A stretch of DNA of 64,000 bases from Lachnospiraceae bacterium (lineage in GTDB: Bacteria > Bacillota > Clostridia > Lachnospirales > Lachnospiraceae). The notes beneath the pieces are model-generated. The model ran no database searches, was not told where the DNA came from, and saw only the letters and a list, made by a program, of their open reading frames with translations. Positions 27,235-36,946 of this stretch are shown here, one piece after another (the stretch's first letter is position 1; each line of letters begins with the position of its first letter). A program made the translations under genes and the position numbers. Location of the stretch: contig CABIXN010000002.1 in NCBI GenBank assembly GCA_902362715.1, positions 310,001 to 374,000 on the forward strand, read 5' to 3'.

Positions 27235-28299
27235 TTAATGACTGAGCTTCACAATTAGATCTGTTATTGTGGAAATGGGATCCAGCTGCCGGCTGTGAGT
27301 CATTGCTGAAATATAATCAGCTTTTTTATCTGAGACCGTTTTAACTGCAGTAAGGAGCTGTGAATCTGTCAGAGTATCTTCATCTAATACATAGCTAAAG
27401 CCCTGCTTCTGGAAGGAGTTTGCATTTAGAATCTGATCTCCCCGGCTTGCGGATGCAGACAACGGGATCAGAATATTTGGTTTGCGCAAAGCAAGCAGTT
27501 CACAGATTGCGTTTGCTCCGGCTCTGGATATAACGATATCAGCCAGTGCCAGCAGATCAGAAAGTTCCTGATTAATATATTCATATTGGATATAACCCGG
27601 AAATGTATTTAAAGAGATATCCAGTTTTCCTTTTCCGCAGAGATGAATAATATCATAAGTTTTTTGAAGATCTGGCAGGAGCCTTCGGACAGTTTCATTA
27701 ATAAACTGTGATCCGGTGCTTCCGCCTATAATAAGCAGTACTGGTTTATTTCCGGAAAGTCCGGTAAAGGCCAGAGCTTTTTTGGCGGATCCTTCAAATA
27801 GTTCTTTTCGAATGGGGGAACCAGTTAATACTGCTTTCCCCTCCGGAAGGTGTTTGAGCGTTTCCGGAAAATTACAGCATACTTTGCTGGCAGCAGGAAT
27901 GGCAATTTTATTTGCCAGCCCGGGGGTAATATCAGATTCATGGATAATAGCCGGGATTTTTGCGTGCTTAGCTGCCAGAACAACCGGGACACTGACAAAG
28001 CCCCCTTTGGAAAAAACAATATCCGGTTTTAATTTTTTCAGCAGAGATCTTGCCTGAAAATAGCCCTTTACAACTTTGGCGGGATCGGAGAAGTTTTTAG
28101 GGTCAAAATAGCGTCTTAGTTTTCCGGAGGAAATTCCATAATATGTAATTCCCTGTTCTTCTATCAGAGTTTTTTCGATACCGTTATATGAACCAATATA
28201 GTTAATTTCGTATCCGAGTTCTTGCAATTTTGGAAAAAGCGCGATATTGGGGGTAACATGGCCGGCTGTGCCGCCGCCTGTCATAATAATTCTTTTCAT
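27235..28299 (-). CDS. murG: UDP-GlcNAc--lipid I N-acetylglucosamine transferase MurG
   Basis: A 354-residue GT28 glycosyltransferase that makes lipid II from lipid I on the inner membrane face. The N-terminal glycine-rich loop is MTGGGTAGHV (6-15), and a second, GGSTGSQFIN, is at about 188. The UDP-binding region SRAGANAICEL is near 262. Length is that of the family. SD GAGAGGAGCC before ATG 28299. It stands alone rather than in a mur/fts cluster. Confidence 0.95.
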   Translation of the reverse strand: MKRIIMTGGGTAGHVTPNIALFPKLQELGYEINYIGSYNGIEKTLIEEQGITYYGISSGKLRRYFDPKNFSDPAKVVKGYFQARSLLKKLKPDIVFSKGGFVSVPVVLAAKHAKIPAIIHESDITPGLANKIAIPAASKVCCNFPETLKHLPEGKAVLTGSPIRKELFEGSAKKALAFTGLSGNKPVLLIIGGSTGSQFINETVRRLLPDLQKTYDIIHLCGKGKLDISLNTFPGYIQYEYINQELSDLLALADIVISRAGANAICELLALRKPNILIPLSASASRGDQILNANSFQKQGFSYVLDEDTLTDSQLLTAVKTVSDKKADYISAMTHSRQLDPISTITDLIVKLSH

Positions 28300-28608
28300 A
28301 TTTGGCTCCTCTCTTATGAGAAATCAAAGATGTATAACATCCTGTAATTACTTTTATTATTAAACGATACCAGAGAAAAGTCAAGGATTCTCAGGAATGC
28401 ATTTAAAACCTCAGAAAATGAAGAATTTTATCTGAAAAATAACATAAAAGCAGAATGCTGTCGATAAAGTAAAGCATATGTCGAAAGTTGCGACGAAAAC
28501 TCCCGCTGACAGTCTTCCATTAAAAAAAGAGATTCTTTATAATATAGAAGAAACAGTATCAGAGCTAAAAATATGGCTGGATACTGACTGATTAAGAAGG
28601 AGGATCTT
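28300..28608. other. Divergent intergenic region, murG / small membrane protein
   Basis: About 310 bases. On the plus strand a TATAAT lies at 28538-28543, with a weak -35 (TTCCAT, 28515-28520) at 17 bp; this probably drives the gene at 28609. Short GTCGA/GCGACG repeats at 28458-28495 have no clear meaning. No open frame or structured RNA recognised. Confidence 0.4.
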
Positions 28609-28920
28609 ATGGAAAAATGGATGAATTTAATTGCCGGTGTTATAGAAGATTTCTGGGGAGAAATCGTACTGGCAATACTTGTGCTATCTTTATTACTTAT
28701 GATAATTATGCTGAAATCAGTACGAAAAAATACCAGATTAGTAAAAAAAGTAGATGAACGGACGAAAGAGGTTATGAAGCTTTCAATGGAGCAGATCCGG
28801 AATGAATCAAAAAGAGAAGTAAAGGCGGCTGAAATACGGGAAAAACAGCCGGAAAATAAGTTGAAAAAGCAGGAAGAGGAAGAGCTTTTCGGCAGTGTAA
28901 TACAGGAAATTTTTTCTTGA
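28609..28920 (+). CDS. Small membrane protein with a coiled-coil tail (103 aa)
   Basis: One membrane helix (about residues 20-37, IVLAILVLSLLLMIIM) followed by a highly charged, probably coiled-coil cytoplasmic tail (KKVDERTKEVMKLSMEQI). No family recognised. SD AAGGAGGATCTT before ATG 28609. It precedes pgi by 88 bases with no terminator, so cotranscription is possible. Confidence 0.7.
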   Translation: MEKWMNLIAGVIEDFWGEIVLAILVLSLLLMIIMLKSVRKNTRLVKKVDERTKEVMKLSMEQIRNESKREVKAAEIREKQPENKLKKQEEEELFGSVIQEIFS

Positions 28921-29007
28921 AAAGAGATAGGTGGTTTGCTAGAATAAAGATAGTTACAATTTGGTTATTAATGTAGCATATTTTATAAAAGAAAAGAGGA
29001 AATTCCA

Positions 29008-30354
29008 ATGGACAAGATAAAATTTGATTATTCCAAAACAGCCGGTTTTATCAGCAGTAATGAAGTGCTTTATATGAAGAAGCTTGCAGAGGACGCTAAA
29101 AAGCTGTTGGTGGATAAAAGCGGTGCCGGTAATGATTTCCTAGGGTGGATTGATCTTCCGGAAGCTTATGACAAAGAAGAATTTGAACGCATTAAAAAGG
29201 CTGCCAGGAAAATTCAGAAGGACTCAGAGGTACTTGTTGTAATTGGAATTGGAGGCTCTTATCTTGGAGCGAGAGCCGCCATTGAATTTTTAAGACATAG
29301 TTTTTATAATAATCTGCCTAAGGAACTACGAAGGACCCCGGAAATATATTATGCCGGAAACAGTATCAGCAGTACATATTTGAAAGGACTTTTGGATGTG
29401 ATCGGTGACCGGGATTTTTCTGTCAATGTGATTTCTAAATCAGGGACAACCACTGAGCCGGCTATTGCATTCAGAATACTGAAAAAGAGGCTGGAGGAAA
29501 AGTATGGCAGAAAAGAAGCAGCGGGAAGGATTTATGCAACAACGGACAAGGCCAGGGGGGCCTTAAAAGTTCTTGCCTCTGAGGAAGGATATGAGACTTT
29601 CGTTGTTCCGGATGATGTAGGAGGACGTTTCTCCGTGCTAACTGCTGTAGGGCTTCTTCCAATCGCCGTCAGCGGTGCTGATATTGATCAGTTAATGGCG
29701 GGAGCGGCTCAGGGCAGAAAACTGGCAATGGAGTCTGAGTTTGAAGAGAATGATGCGATGCAGTATGCGGCTGTCCGGAATATTCTTCACAGAAAGGGAA
29801 AATCCGTCGAAGTGTTGTCGAATTATGAGCCGTTTATGCATTATGTAGGAGAATGGTGGAAACAGCTGTACGGGGAAAGTGAAGGGAAAGACCAGAAGGG
29901 AATATTCCCGGCTGCAGTAGACCTGACTACAGACCTGCATTCTATGGGACAGTTTATTCAGGACGGCGCCAGAATTATGTTTGAAACTGTTATTGAAATT
30001 GAATCCTCAAGAGAAGAGCTTGTAATTGAGGAGGAGAAGGTTGACTTAGACGGCTTAAATTACCTTGCAGGTAAAAATATGGAGTTTGTTAATAATTGTG
30101 CATTAAATGGTACGCTTATGGCTCATACGGATGGAAATGTACCTAACCTGCTTGTAAAAGTTCCTCAACAGACAGAATTTTATCTGGGAGAACTGTTCTA
30201 CTTTTTTGAGTTTGCGGTGGGGATCAGCGGATATATTCTTGGTGTAAATCCATTTGATCAGCCAGGTGTGGAAAGTTATAAAAAGAACATGTTTGCTCTG
30301 CTTGGCAAGCCTGGATATGAAGATGCCAGAGAGGAATTATTGAAGCGTTTGTAA
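29008..30354 (+). CDS. pgi: Glucose-6-phosphate isomerase
   Basis: A 448-residue enzyme of the Firmicute-type GPI family that interconverts glucose-6-phosphate and fructose-6-phosphate in glycolysis. The sugar-isomerase motif [15 protein letters not shown] is at about 142, [14 protein letters not shown] at about 207, and the conserved [10 protein letters not shown] at about 290. Length is typical. SD AGAGGAAATTCCA before ATG 29008. A clear terminator follows at 30391. Confidence 0.96.
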   Translation: MDKIKFDYSKTAGFISSNEVLYMKKLAEDAKKLLVDKSGAGNDFLGWIDLPEAYDKEEFERIKKAARKIQKDSEVLVVIGIGGSYLGARAAIEFLRHSFYNNLPKELRRTPEIYYAGNSISSTYLKGLLDVIGDRDFSVNVISKSGTTTEPAIAFRILKKRLEEKYGRKEAAGRIYATTDKARGALKVLASEEGYETFVVPDDVGGRFSVLTAVGLLPIAVSGADIDQLMAGAAQGRKLAMESEFEENDAMQYAAVRNILHRKGKSVEVLSNYEPFMHYVGEWWKQLYGESEGKDQKGIFPAAVDLTTDLHSMGQFIQDGARIMFETVIEIESSREELVIEEEKVDLDGLNYLAGKNMEFVNNCALNGTLMAHTDGNVPNLLVKVPQQTEFYLGELFYFFEFAVGISGYILGVNPFDQPGVESYKKNMFALLGKPGYEDAREELLKRL

Positions 30355-30390
30355 CAGCAGAAAATTGTTACAAATAATGACAGAAACAAA

Positions 30391-30457
30391 AGAGATGGGA
30401 GAAACCCAAAAAAAGGCTAAAAAAGGCTTTAATATGGGTGAAATCCCATCTTTTTTT
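30391..30457 (+). terminator. Terminator after pgi
   Basis: AGATGGGA...CCCA pairs with TGGG...TCCCATCT (arms around 30393-30408 and 30434-30450), followed by seven T. The loop is A-rich with a GGCT repeat. Clean rho-independent pattern. Confidence 0.75.
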
Positions 30458-30499
30458 GCCTGATAGATAGGATAAATGGAGGAGAGATAATCCTAAAAC

Positions 30500-30528
30500 T
30501 TGACAGACATAAAATACTCTGCTATAAT
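30500..30528 (+). promoter_or_regulatory. Consensus sigma-A promoter for the cell-wall hydrolase gene
   Basis: TTGACA (30500-30505), a 17-base spacer and TATAAT (30523-30528), with a TGC extension before the -10. This is the best promoter in the window and predicts a start near 30535, giving a leader of about 125 bases. Confidence 0.85.
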
Positions 30529-30610
30529 CCCTGATAAAACGTTGTAATAATTCTGTAATATTTGTAATACAATTGCATAATATATCACAGGATTGTAATA
30601 CTAAAATGTA

Positions 30611-30642
30611 AGATTCATTTGGGAAACCGAGCGAATGAATCT
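30611..30642 (+). promoter_or_regulatory. Leader hairpin before the cell-wall hydrolase SD
   Basis: AGATTCATT (30611-30619) pairs with AATGAATCT (30634-30642) just upstream of the SD AGGAGG (30648-30653). The leader before it also repeats TTGTAATA-like octamers four times (30541-30600). An alternative small stem GAATC/GATTC overlaps the 3' arm, so switching is conceivable. It does not match a riboswitch class I know. Confidence 0.5.
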
Positions 30643-30658
30643 GATTCAGGAGGTCATA

Positions 30659-32032
30659 ATGAATAAATCAAGAAGGGTGTTAGAAGGCGGAATTGTAACT
30701 GCTGCTCTGGCAATTACAACCGTGGCAACAGCCGTTTCTGGAAATGTTAAGGACACTAGTCAGAGTAGTAAGCAGGCAAACAATGAAGCAGTATTTCTGG
30801 CAGGGCACAATACGGCTGGCAATGCAGAAGAAAAAATAGCTGTTGCTGCAGATAAAAGTGATACGCAGCAGGCGATAATAAACAATTCAGAAAAAAAATT
30901 AGTAACCGCAGAATTTGAGACAGTAAAACAGTCAGATGGAGCATCTGAGAATGAGATGGATGCAGGCAATGCTCTAGAAGCGGATGACATCCAGGGAGAA
31001 GTTGCAGATTCAATGTTTTTTGCCGTGCAGCAAAAAGCTGTGGTAGAAGACCATCTGGATACAGGGGCAGCGCAGAAGCCCCAGCAGAACCAGGAAGAGA
31101 AATCTGAATGGGACAAAAGGCTGATGGCAGATGTAGAGGATAATCTGAATGTCCGGTCAGAAGCGTCAGAAGAATCTGAGGTTATTGGAAAATTATATAA
31201 AGGCTCCGCGGCAGAAGTTGTTGAGACCGGAGATTCATGGAGCAAAATTAAGTCCGGAAATGTAGAGGGCTATGTAAAAAATGAGTTCTGTGTTTTTGGT
31301 GATGAGGCAGAAACTCTGGCAGATAAGGTCTGTACCACATATGCGAAATCAACTGCTGAGGGGCTTCGTGTAAGGGAAAAGGCTGATACAGATTCCAAGG
31401 TATTTACCGTTTTGAATAAAGGTGAAAAGCTGACTGTGGATAAAAAGGCAGAAGAAGCAGAAGGCTGGGTTGCGGTAAAATATAATGGTAAAACAGCATA
31501 TATCAGTGACGATTATTCAGAGGTTTCTCAGCAGATTGGGAAAGCTATGACGCTGGAAGAAGAACAGAAGATGATTGAGAAGCAGGAAGCTAAGAAACGT
31601 GCTGCAGAAGCGGCGAAGCAAAAACAGCTTCAGGCATCGCAGGGGTCAGGGACTTCTGTGAAAACAGTATCTGTTAAAAAAGGCACAGGCGTATCTTCAT
31701 CGGTAGATGATGTTACACTGCTGGCAGCTTTGATTTACTGTGAAGCCGGAGCAGAGCCTTATGCAGGAAAGCTTGCAGTTGGAGCGGTAGTTGTTAACCG
31801 TGTACAAAGCAGTGCTTATCCAAATACGATTTCAGGGGTCATTTATCAGCGAGGCCAGTTTGGCCCGGCTTCCAGTGGAAAGCTGGCAAAGATTCTTGCA
31901 AAAGGAGCGCCAGACAGCTGTTATAAAGCGGCAAGAGAGGCGTTAAGTGGTGTGGATAACACCGGCGGAGCAATTGGCTTCCATGCTGGAAAAGGTTCTG
32001 GTACTGTCATTGGAAATCAGACATTTTTCTAA
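30659..32032 (+). CDS. Exported SH3-domain cell-wall hydrolase (SleB/Hydrolase_2 type)
   Basis: A 457-residue secreted protein. A signal-like helix (about 10-30) is followed by a low-complexity acidic region. Then come two bacterial SH3 domains (NLNVRSEASEESEVIGKL at about 165; GLRVREKADTDSKVF at about 235), an Ala/Lys-rich helix, and a C-terminal Hydrolase_2 domain (about 350-457). The catalytic glutamate lies in YCEAGAEPYAGK, and VGAVVVNRV and GFHAG are conserved. The domain is that of spore cortex-lytic SleB, but the SH3 repeats suggest a vegetative or sporulation wall enzyme. A longer frame from 30635 is rejected because AGGAGG fits ATG 30659. Confidence 0.88.
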   Translation: MNKSRRVLEGGIVTAALAITTVATAVSGNVKDTSQSSKQANNEAVFLAGHNTAGNAEEKIAVAADKSDTQQAIINNSEKKLVTAEFETVKQSDGASENEMDAGNALEADDIQGEVADSMFFAVQQKAVVEDHLDTGAAQKPQQNQEEKSEWDKRLMADVEDNLNVRSEASEESEVIGKLYKGSAAEVVETGDSWSKIKSGNVEGYVKNEFCVFGDEAETLADKVCTTYAKSTAEGLRVREKADTDSKVFTVLNKGEKLTVDKKAEEAEGWVAVKYNGKTAYISDDYSEVSQQIGKAMTLEEEQKMIEKQEAKKRAAEAAKQKQLQASQGSGTSVKTVSVKKGTGVSSSVDDVTLLAALIYCEAGAEPYAGKLAVGAVVVNRVQSSAYPNTISGVIYQRGQFGPASSGKLAKILAKGAPDSCYKAAREALSGVDNTGGAIGFHAGKGSGTVIGNQTFF

Positions 32033-32040
32033 ATAGCAGC

Positions 32041-32090
32041 AAAAAAAAGCATAATCCGGATTGCAGTCTGGGATATGCTTTTTCTTTTTT
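32041..32090 (+). terminator. Terminator after the cell-wall hydrolase
   Basis: AAAAAAGCATA (32043-32053) pairs with TATGCTTTTT (32074-32083) and is followed by CTTTTTT. It is symmetrical, so it could act both ways. Confidence 0.7.
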
Positions 32091-32092
32091 TG

Positions 32093-32251
32093 CTCTATAG
32101 GAAATACTGTGTTGTGATAAAGCTGAAAAGTACCGATTCCTATAGAGTAAAAAAACGCTCCGCTGTGGATCGCACTGCGGCGGAATGGAGTCATGTCGCA
32201 AAAGTGACTCGCCGCAGGCGGAGAATCCTGCCGTGGCAGGATTCTTTTTTT
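32093..32251 (+). ncRNA. Candidate structured RNA or intergenic repeat unit
   Basis: Five nested or consecutive perfect stems occur within 160 bases. CTCTATAGGAA/TTCCTATAGAG (32093 and 32137). CTCCGC/GCGGAG (32158 and 32218). CTGCGGC/GCCGCAG (32175 and 32211). GAGTCA/TGACTC (32188 and 32205). Finally a terminator GAATCCTGCC-GT-GGCAGGATTC (32223-32244) with seven T. It is far more GC-rich than its surroundings. No protein frame with an SD is present. It may be a small RNA with its own terminator or a dispersed palindromic repeat; I do not recognise a named family. Confidence 0.5.
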
Positions 32252-32381
32252 CAGACAGAATTTGTGCTCCAAAAGAAATTCTGCGCAATGATAAGTTTCA
32301 TGGAATAGTGTTGTAATAATGAGGAAAATATAGTATATTGAGAAAAAGATTGTGCTGATAATCAGCGAAAGGAGGCCCATT

Positions 32382-32813
32382 ATGATAGCAATTGGATGGC
32401 TGATAATTCTGGTCATTCTGGTTGTTGCGGAGATTGCAACATTGGGGCTTACGACAATTTGGTTTGCCGGTGGAGCACTGGCGGCTTTTATTGCCTGTGT
32501 GGCAGGGGCAGGAATGCCTGTACAGATTATTTTATTTTTTGTGGTGTCATGTGTACTGCTGTTTTTTACGCGTCCCATTGCAAAGAAACATTTTAATCAG
32601 GATCGTATAAAAACAAATGCGGAGAGCCTGATTGGAGAGCAGGCGGTTGTACTAGAAGAGATTGATAATCTGAATGCGGCAGGCCAGGTGCGGATTCAGG
32701 GTCAGGAATGGACAGCAAGAGCGTCGGATGGGAGCGTTAAGATTCCAAAGGATACGGTTGTCACAGTTTTGGCTATTGAAGGAGTTAAATTGATTGTTAA
32801 AGAGGCAGAATAA
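32382..32813 (+). CDS. NfeD-like membrane protein
   Basis: A 143-residue protein with three hydrophobic segments (about 3-25, 27-45, 47-66) and a C-terminal OB-like domain (ESLIGEQAVVLEEIDNLNAAGQVRI...EW). This is the short NfeD type that partners SPFH/stomatin proteins, and the next gene is such a protein 30 bases on. The pair acts in membrane microdomains. ATG 32382 follows AAAGGAGGCCCATT; the earlier ATG at 32352 has no SD. Confidence 0.88.
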   Translation: MIAIGWLIILVILVVAEIATLGLTTIWFAGGALAAFIACVAGAGMPVQIILFFVVSCVLLFFTRPIAKKHFNQDRIKTNAESLIGEQAVVLEEIDNLNAAGQVRIQGQEWTARASDGSVKIPKDTVVTVLAIEGVKLIVKEAE

Positions 32814-32843
32814 AATAAACTGCGGAATGTTGGAGGTGTAGCT

Positions 32844-33782
32844 ATGGGACCATTAATAGCTGTTATTATTTTAGTTATCATCATTGTAGCCATTTTAGTA
32901 TCGTGTATCAAGATTGTACCTCAGGCCAATGCCTTTGTAGTGGAACGTCTTGGGGCATATCAAGGGACATGGGATGTGGGACTGCATTTTAAAATGCCGT
33001 TTATTGACCGGATTGCTAAACGTGTCCTTTTAAAGGAACAGGTTGTGGATTTTGCACCGCAGCCGGTTATTACAAAAGATAATGTAACAATGCGGATCGA
33101 TACGGTTGTATATTTTCAGATTACTGATCCAAAGCTGTTTGCCTATGGTGTGGAAAATCCGATTATGGCCATTGAGAATCTTACGGCAACAACACTGAGA
33201 AATATTATTGGTGATTTAGAGCTGGATGAAACGCTGACTTCTAGAGAAACAATTAATACAAAGATGCGGGCCTCTTTGGATATTGCTACAGATCCCTGGG
33301 GAATAAAAGTAAACAGAGTAGAATTAAAAAATATCATTCCTCCACAGGCAATTCAGGATGCTATGGAGAAGCAGATGAAAGCGGAACGGGAACGCCGGGA
33401 AGCCATTCTGCGTGCAGAGGGAGAAAAGAAATCTACTATTCTGGTGGCAGAAGGTAAAAAAGCTTCTGCAATTCTGGATGCGGAGGCTGAGAAACAGGCT
33501 GCAATTCTGCGTGCGGAGGCTCAGAAAGAGGCTACCGTAAAAGAAGCGGAAGGTCAGGCGGAAGCAATTTTAAAAATTCAGCAGGCGAATGCAGACGGGC
33601 TTCGATTCCTGAAGGAGGCTTCTCCGGATTCAGCGGTACTTCAGTTAAAGAGCTTAGAGGCATTTGCAAGAGCAGCAGACGGAAAAGCTACAAAGATTAT
33701 AATCCCGTCAGAGATTCAGGGAATAGCGGGGCTTGCCAAGTCAGTTGTTGAAGTTGCAGCAGATGGAAAGAGCGAATCATAA
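32844..33782 (+). CDS. SPFH/band 7 (stomatin-like, slipin) protein
   Basis: A 312-residue protein with one N-terminal membrane helix (about 3-22) and a prohibitin-type domain: [20 protein letters not shown], then [20 protein letters not shown] long Ala/Glu/Lys-rich coiled coil follows (about 175-250). It forms oligomeric membrane scaffolds, often as a partner of NfeD. SD TGGAGGTGTAGCT before ATG 32844. Confidence 0.92.
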   Translation: MGPLIAVIILVIIIVAILVSCIKIVPQANAFVVERLGAYQGTWDVGLHFKMPFIDRIAKRVLLKEQVVDFAPQPVITKDNVTMRIDTVVYFQITDPKLFAYGVENPIMAIENLTATTLRNIIGDLELDETLTSRETINTKMRASLDIATDPWGIKVNRVELKNIIPPQAIQDAMEKQMKAERERREAILRAEGEKKSTILVAEGKKASAILDAEAEKQAAILRAEAQKEATVKEAEGQAEAILKIQQANADGLRFLKEASPDSAVLQLKSLEAFARAADGKATKIIIPSEIQGIAGLAKSVVEVAADGKSES

Positions 33783-33795
33783 CAGAATATTTTTG

Positions 33796-33818
33796 CGGGC
33801 TGTCCAACCGACAGCCCG
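33796..33818 (+). other. Hairpin between the SPFH gene and argF
   Basis: CGGGCTGTC (33796-33804) and GACAGCCCG (33810-33818) form a 9-bp stem with a 5-base loop. No T-run follows, so it is more likely an RNA-processing or attenuating stem than a terminator. Confidence 0.5.
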
Positions 33819-33850
33819 ATTGTCGTATGAGAAAGAGGAGGTTGTTGATT

Positions 33851-34840
33851 ATGAATTTAAAAGGAAGAAATTTTTTAAAATTAAAGGATTTTTCCAGTGA
33901 GGAAATTTTGTATCTTGTTGATCTGGCGGCGAAACTCAAGGCTGAAAAGAAACAGGGGATTGCTCATGATACATTAAAAGGCAAAAATGTAGCGCTGATT
34001 TTTGAAAAGACAAGTACAAGGACAAGATGTTCTTTTGAGGTTGCGGCATATGATCTTGGAATGCATGCGACCTTTTTAGACCCCTCCGCTTCACAGATTG
34101 GAAAAAAGGAAAGTATTGCCGATACAGCAAGAGTTCTGGGAAGAATGTATGATGGCATTGAGTACCGGGGATACGGACAGGCTATAGTAGAGGAACTGGC
34201 AAAATATGCTGGTGTACCTGTATGGAACGGTTTGACAAATGAATTTCATCCAACGCAGATGCTGGCTGATATGTTGACAATACGTGAGCATTTCGGACGT
34301 TTAAAGGGTATTAAACTGGTATATATGGGGGATGCCCGTTATAATATGGGAAATTCTCTGATGGTTGTATGTGCCAAGCTGGGAATGCATTTTGTGGCAT
34401 GTACAGCTAAAAGTTATTTTCCAGAGCAGGAACTGGTGGATTACTGCAGAAATGTTGCGGCAGAAACTGGCGCAACCATTACATTGACAGAAGATGTAAT
34501 GGCTGGAACCAGAGATGCGGATATTATCTATACAGATGTATGGGTATCTATGGGTGAACCGGATGAAATCTGGGAAGCAAGGATTAAAGAGCTGATGCCG
34601 TATCAGGTAAATAAAAAAGTGATGGATAACGCGGGACCTCAGGCGAAGTTTATGCATTGTCTGCCGGCATTTCATGATCTGAAAACAACTATTGGCGAAA
34701 AAATTCATGAAAAATTCGGGCTGGATGAAATTGAAGTGACAGATGAAGTGTTTGAAAGTGAACAGTCAATCGTATTTGACGAGGCCGAAAACCGTATGCA
34801 CACTATAAAAGCTGTGATGCTTGCTACTTTAGGAGAATAA
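33851..34840 (+). CDS. argF: Ornithine carbamoyltransferase
   Basis: A 329-residue catabolic/anabolic OTCase. The carbamoyl-phosphate motif [13 protein letters not shown] is at about 52, HPTQMLADM at about 132, the ornithine-binding [11 protein letters not shown] at about 230, and HCLPAFHD at about 270. It makes citrulline from ornithine and carbamoyl phosphate. No other arg gene is nearby. ATG 33851 follows AGAGGAGG; the upstream ATG at 33827 overlaps the SD. Confidence 0.95.
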   Translation: MNLKGRNFLKLKDFSSEEILYLVDLAAKLKAEKKQGIAHDTLKGKNVALIFEKTSTRTRCSFEVAAYDLGMHATFLDPSASQIGKKESIADTARVLGRMYDGIEYRGYGQAIVEELAKYAGVPVWNGLTNEFHPTQMLADMLTIREHFGRLKGIKLVYMGDARYNMGNSLMVVCAKLGMHFVACTAKSYFPEQELVDYCRNVAAETGATITLTEDVMAGTRDADIIYTDVWVSMGEPDEIWEARIKELMPYQVNKKVMDNAGPQAKFMHCLPAFHDLKTTIGEKIHEKFGLDEIEVTDEVFESEQSIVFDEAENRMHTIKAVMLATLGE

Positions 34841-34842
34841 AA

Positions 34843-35820
34843 GTGAAAGATAAAATTCTGGGCATGCTGCTTAAGGAGCAGGGATTTGTATCCGGACAGA
34901 AAATATGTGAAACTTTTGGTGTTTCCCGGACGGCAGTATGGAAGGCAGTTCATCAGCTCACAGAAGATGGGTATCAGATTGAGGCGGTAAGAAATAAAGG
35001 GTATCGTCTGATTCAAATGCCGGATTATCTGAGTAAAAAGGATTTCGTAAATCAATTACATACCGATTGGGCCGGAAGAAATATATATATTCTGGATGAG
35101 GTGGATTCAACAAATGATGAAGCGAAACGTCTCGCAGAAGGCGGGGAAGGCCACGGAACGGTAATTATTGCTAAAAAGCAGACTGCCGGAAAGGGGCGCA
35201 GAGGACGTTCTTTTGAATCTCCTATGGGCTGCGGCCTGTTTATGTCAATGATTATAAGAGATGATATTCTGCCATCCAGGGCATCTATGCTGACTTTGGT
35301 GATGGGGATTGCAGTAACAAAAGCTCTTGAAACGTTAACCGGCCTGAATGTTCAGATTAAATGGCCAAATGATGTTCTGGCGGGCGGGAAAAAAATATGT
35401 GGAATCCTAACTGAGATGAGTATGCAGATTGAATGTATGAACTATTTGGTGATCGGCTGTGGCGTGAATGTTAGAAATGAAAGTTTTCCGGAAGAAATGA
35501 AAGACCGCGCTACCTCTGTATTGCTTGAGGGCGTGGATTTAGTCAGCTATTCAGAGCTTGCGGCAGGTATATTAGAACAGTTTGAAGTATATTACCGGAT
35601 GTTTATGAGAAACCAGGATCTGACAGAAATTGTTGATGAATATAATGAGTATTTGATTAATAAAAACCGACAGGTAACTGTATTAAATCCCAAAGACCAG
35701 TATGAAGGACTTGCCCTTGGCATTAATACACGGGGAGAGCTAATGGTTCAGACACGGCAGGAAGTAAAATATGTAACTGCTGGAGAAGTGTCTGTCAGAG
35801 GGATATACGGTTATATTTAG
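34843..35820 (+). CDS. birA: Bifunctional biotin--protein ligase / biotin repressor BirA
   Basis: A 325-residue protein. An N-terminal winged helix (about 1-60, with VSRTAVWKAVHQL) is followed by the ligase domain with GKGRRGRSFESP (about 108-119), IKWPNDVLAGGKKICGIL (about 170), and a C-terminal SH3-like part. It attaches biotin to carboxylase subunits and can repress biotin genes. Start is GTG 34843, two bases after the argF stop, with TTAGGAG as SD in the end of argF. Confidence 0.94.
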   Translation: MKDKILGMLLKEQGFVSGQKICETFGVSRTAVWKAVHQLTEDGYQIEAVRNKGYRLIQMPDYLSKKDFVNQLHTDWAGRNIYILDEVDSTNDEAKRLAEGGEGHGTVIIAKKQTAGKGRRGRSFESPMGCGLFMSMIIRDDILPSRASMLTLVMGIAVTKALETLTGLNVQIKWPNDVLAGGKKICGILTEMSMQIECMNYLVIGCGVNVRNESFPEEMKDRATSVLLEGVDLVSYSELAAGILEQFEVYYRMFMRNQDLTEIVDEYNEYLINKNRQVTVLNPKDQYEGLALGINTRGELMVQTRQEVKYVTAGEVSVRGIYGYI

Positions 35821-35829
35821 GAGCAGGAA

Positions 35830-36168
35830 ATGTATCAGGATGAAATTGTTTTATGTGGTTCTAGCGCATATACTAAGAAATATTATTTGAATGAAGACTT
35901 TGAGGGACTTCCTCAGGCGATTAAAGATGAATTGAAAATTATGTGTGTTCTCTTTACCGAAGATATCGGAGGTGTTCTCTCGCTGAAATTTGATGAGCAG
36001 GGAAATCTGAACTTTGAAACTTCCGCGGATGAAGGAGATCTTTTATATGATGATATAGGCAGTGTGCTGAAGGTAAAACAGCTTCAGCGTACAAAGGAAG
36101 AGCTGCTGGAAGCTTTGGAAACATATTACCGGGTTTTTTTCCTGGGGCAGGACTGGGAGGAAGAATAG
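35830..36168 (+). CDS. DUF6145-type hypothetical protein (112 aa)
   Basis: An acidic 112-residue protein without signal or membrane segments. It resembles the DUF6145 family of Lachnospiraceae, which lies in this same position between birA and coaX; the assignment is from memory. Function unknown. SD GGAGCAGG before ATG 35830; one base separates it from coaX. Confidence 0.75.
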   Translation: MYQDEIVLCGSSAYTKKYYLNEDFEGLPQAIKDELKIMCVLFTEDIGGVLSLKFDEQGNLNFETSADEGDLLYDDIGSVLKVKQLQRTKEELLEALETYYRVFFLGQDWEEE

Positions 36169-36169
36169 C

Positions 36170-36946
36170 ATGTTGCTGACAATTGATGTGGGAAATACAA
36201 ATGTTACAATGGGAGTGTTTGACGGAGAGGAGCTGATTGCCACATTCCGGATGACAACGAAGCTTCAGCGGACTTCAGATGAATACGGGATTACGATTAT
36301 AGATCTGCTGGAGCATAACCGAATATCGTCCGGATGGATTACGGATATTATTATTGCCTCGGTAGTGCCTAATGTTATGCATTCCCTGGGGAGCGCCCTG
36401 ATAAAATATTTTGGAGTAAAGCCTCTTGTGGTTGAATCGGGAATTAAAACAGGCGTGCGTGTGGCCACTAAAAATCCCCGTCAGATCGGAGCCGATCGGA
36501 TTGTGGATGCTGCCGCTGCCTATGAGCTTTATGGCGGACCTGTAATTGTAATTGATTTTGGAACGGCAACCACGTATGATCTGGTGGATGCTTCCGGTGC
36601 ATTTGTGGCTGGGGTTACAGCCCCTGGAATCCGGACGTCAGCGAAATCATTGTGGGACAGTGCAGCGAAGCTTCCGGAATTTGAGATAAAGAAGCCAGGC
36701 AGTATTCTGGCCCAGGAGACAATTTCAAGTATGCAGGCAGGGCTTGTGTATGGACAGATTGGTCAGACGGAATATATTATTCAGCATATAAAGTCTGAGG
36801 CCGGGATGGGGGATATAAAAGTCGTTGCCACCGGGGGGCTGGGGCGGATTATTGAGCAGGAGACAACTCTCATTGATATTTATGATCCGATGCTGACGCT
36901 TCGTGGGATGCGCCTTATTTTTGATAAAAATAGAATGGCAAAATAA
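36170..36946 (+). CDS. coaX: Type III pantothenate kinase
   Basis: A 258-residue kinase that phosphorylates pantothenate, the first step of CoA synthesis. The ASKHA motifs are intact: [16 protein letters not shown] (2-17), [13 protein letters not shown] (about 104), and [14 protein letters not shown] (about 126) with the catalytic aspartate. Length is that of the family. Start ATG 36170 after GGGAGGAAGAATAGC; the stop overlaps the dusB start. Confidence 0.95.
   Translation: MLLTIDVGNTNVTMGVFDGEELIATFRMTTKLQRTSDEYGITIIDLLEHNRISSGWITDIIIASVVPNVMHSLGSALIKYFGVKPLVVESGIKTGVRVATKNPRQIGADRIVDAAAAYELYGGPVIVIDFGTATTYDLVDASGAFVAGVTAPGIRTSAKSLWDSAAKLPEFEIKKPGSILAQETISSMQAGLVYGQIGQTEYIIQHIKSEAGMGDIKVVATGGLGRIIEQETTLIDIYDPMLTLRGMRLIFDKNRMAK

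Noticed and set aside
30535..30658. c-di-AMP (ydaO-type) or c-di-GMP riboswitch before the wall hydrolase
   Set aside because: The leader is short and lacks the conserved core sequences of these classes.
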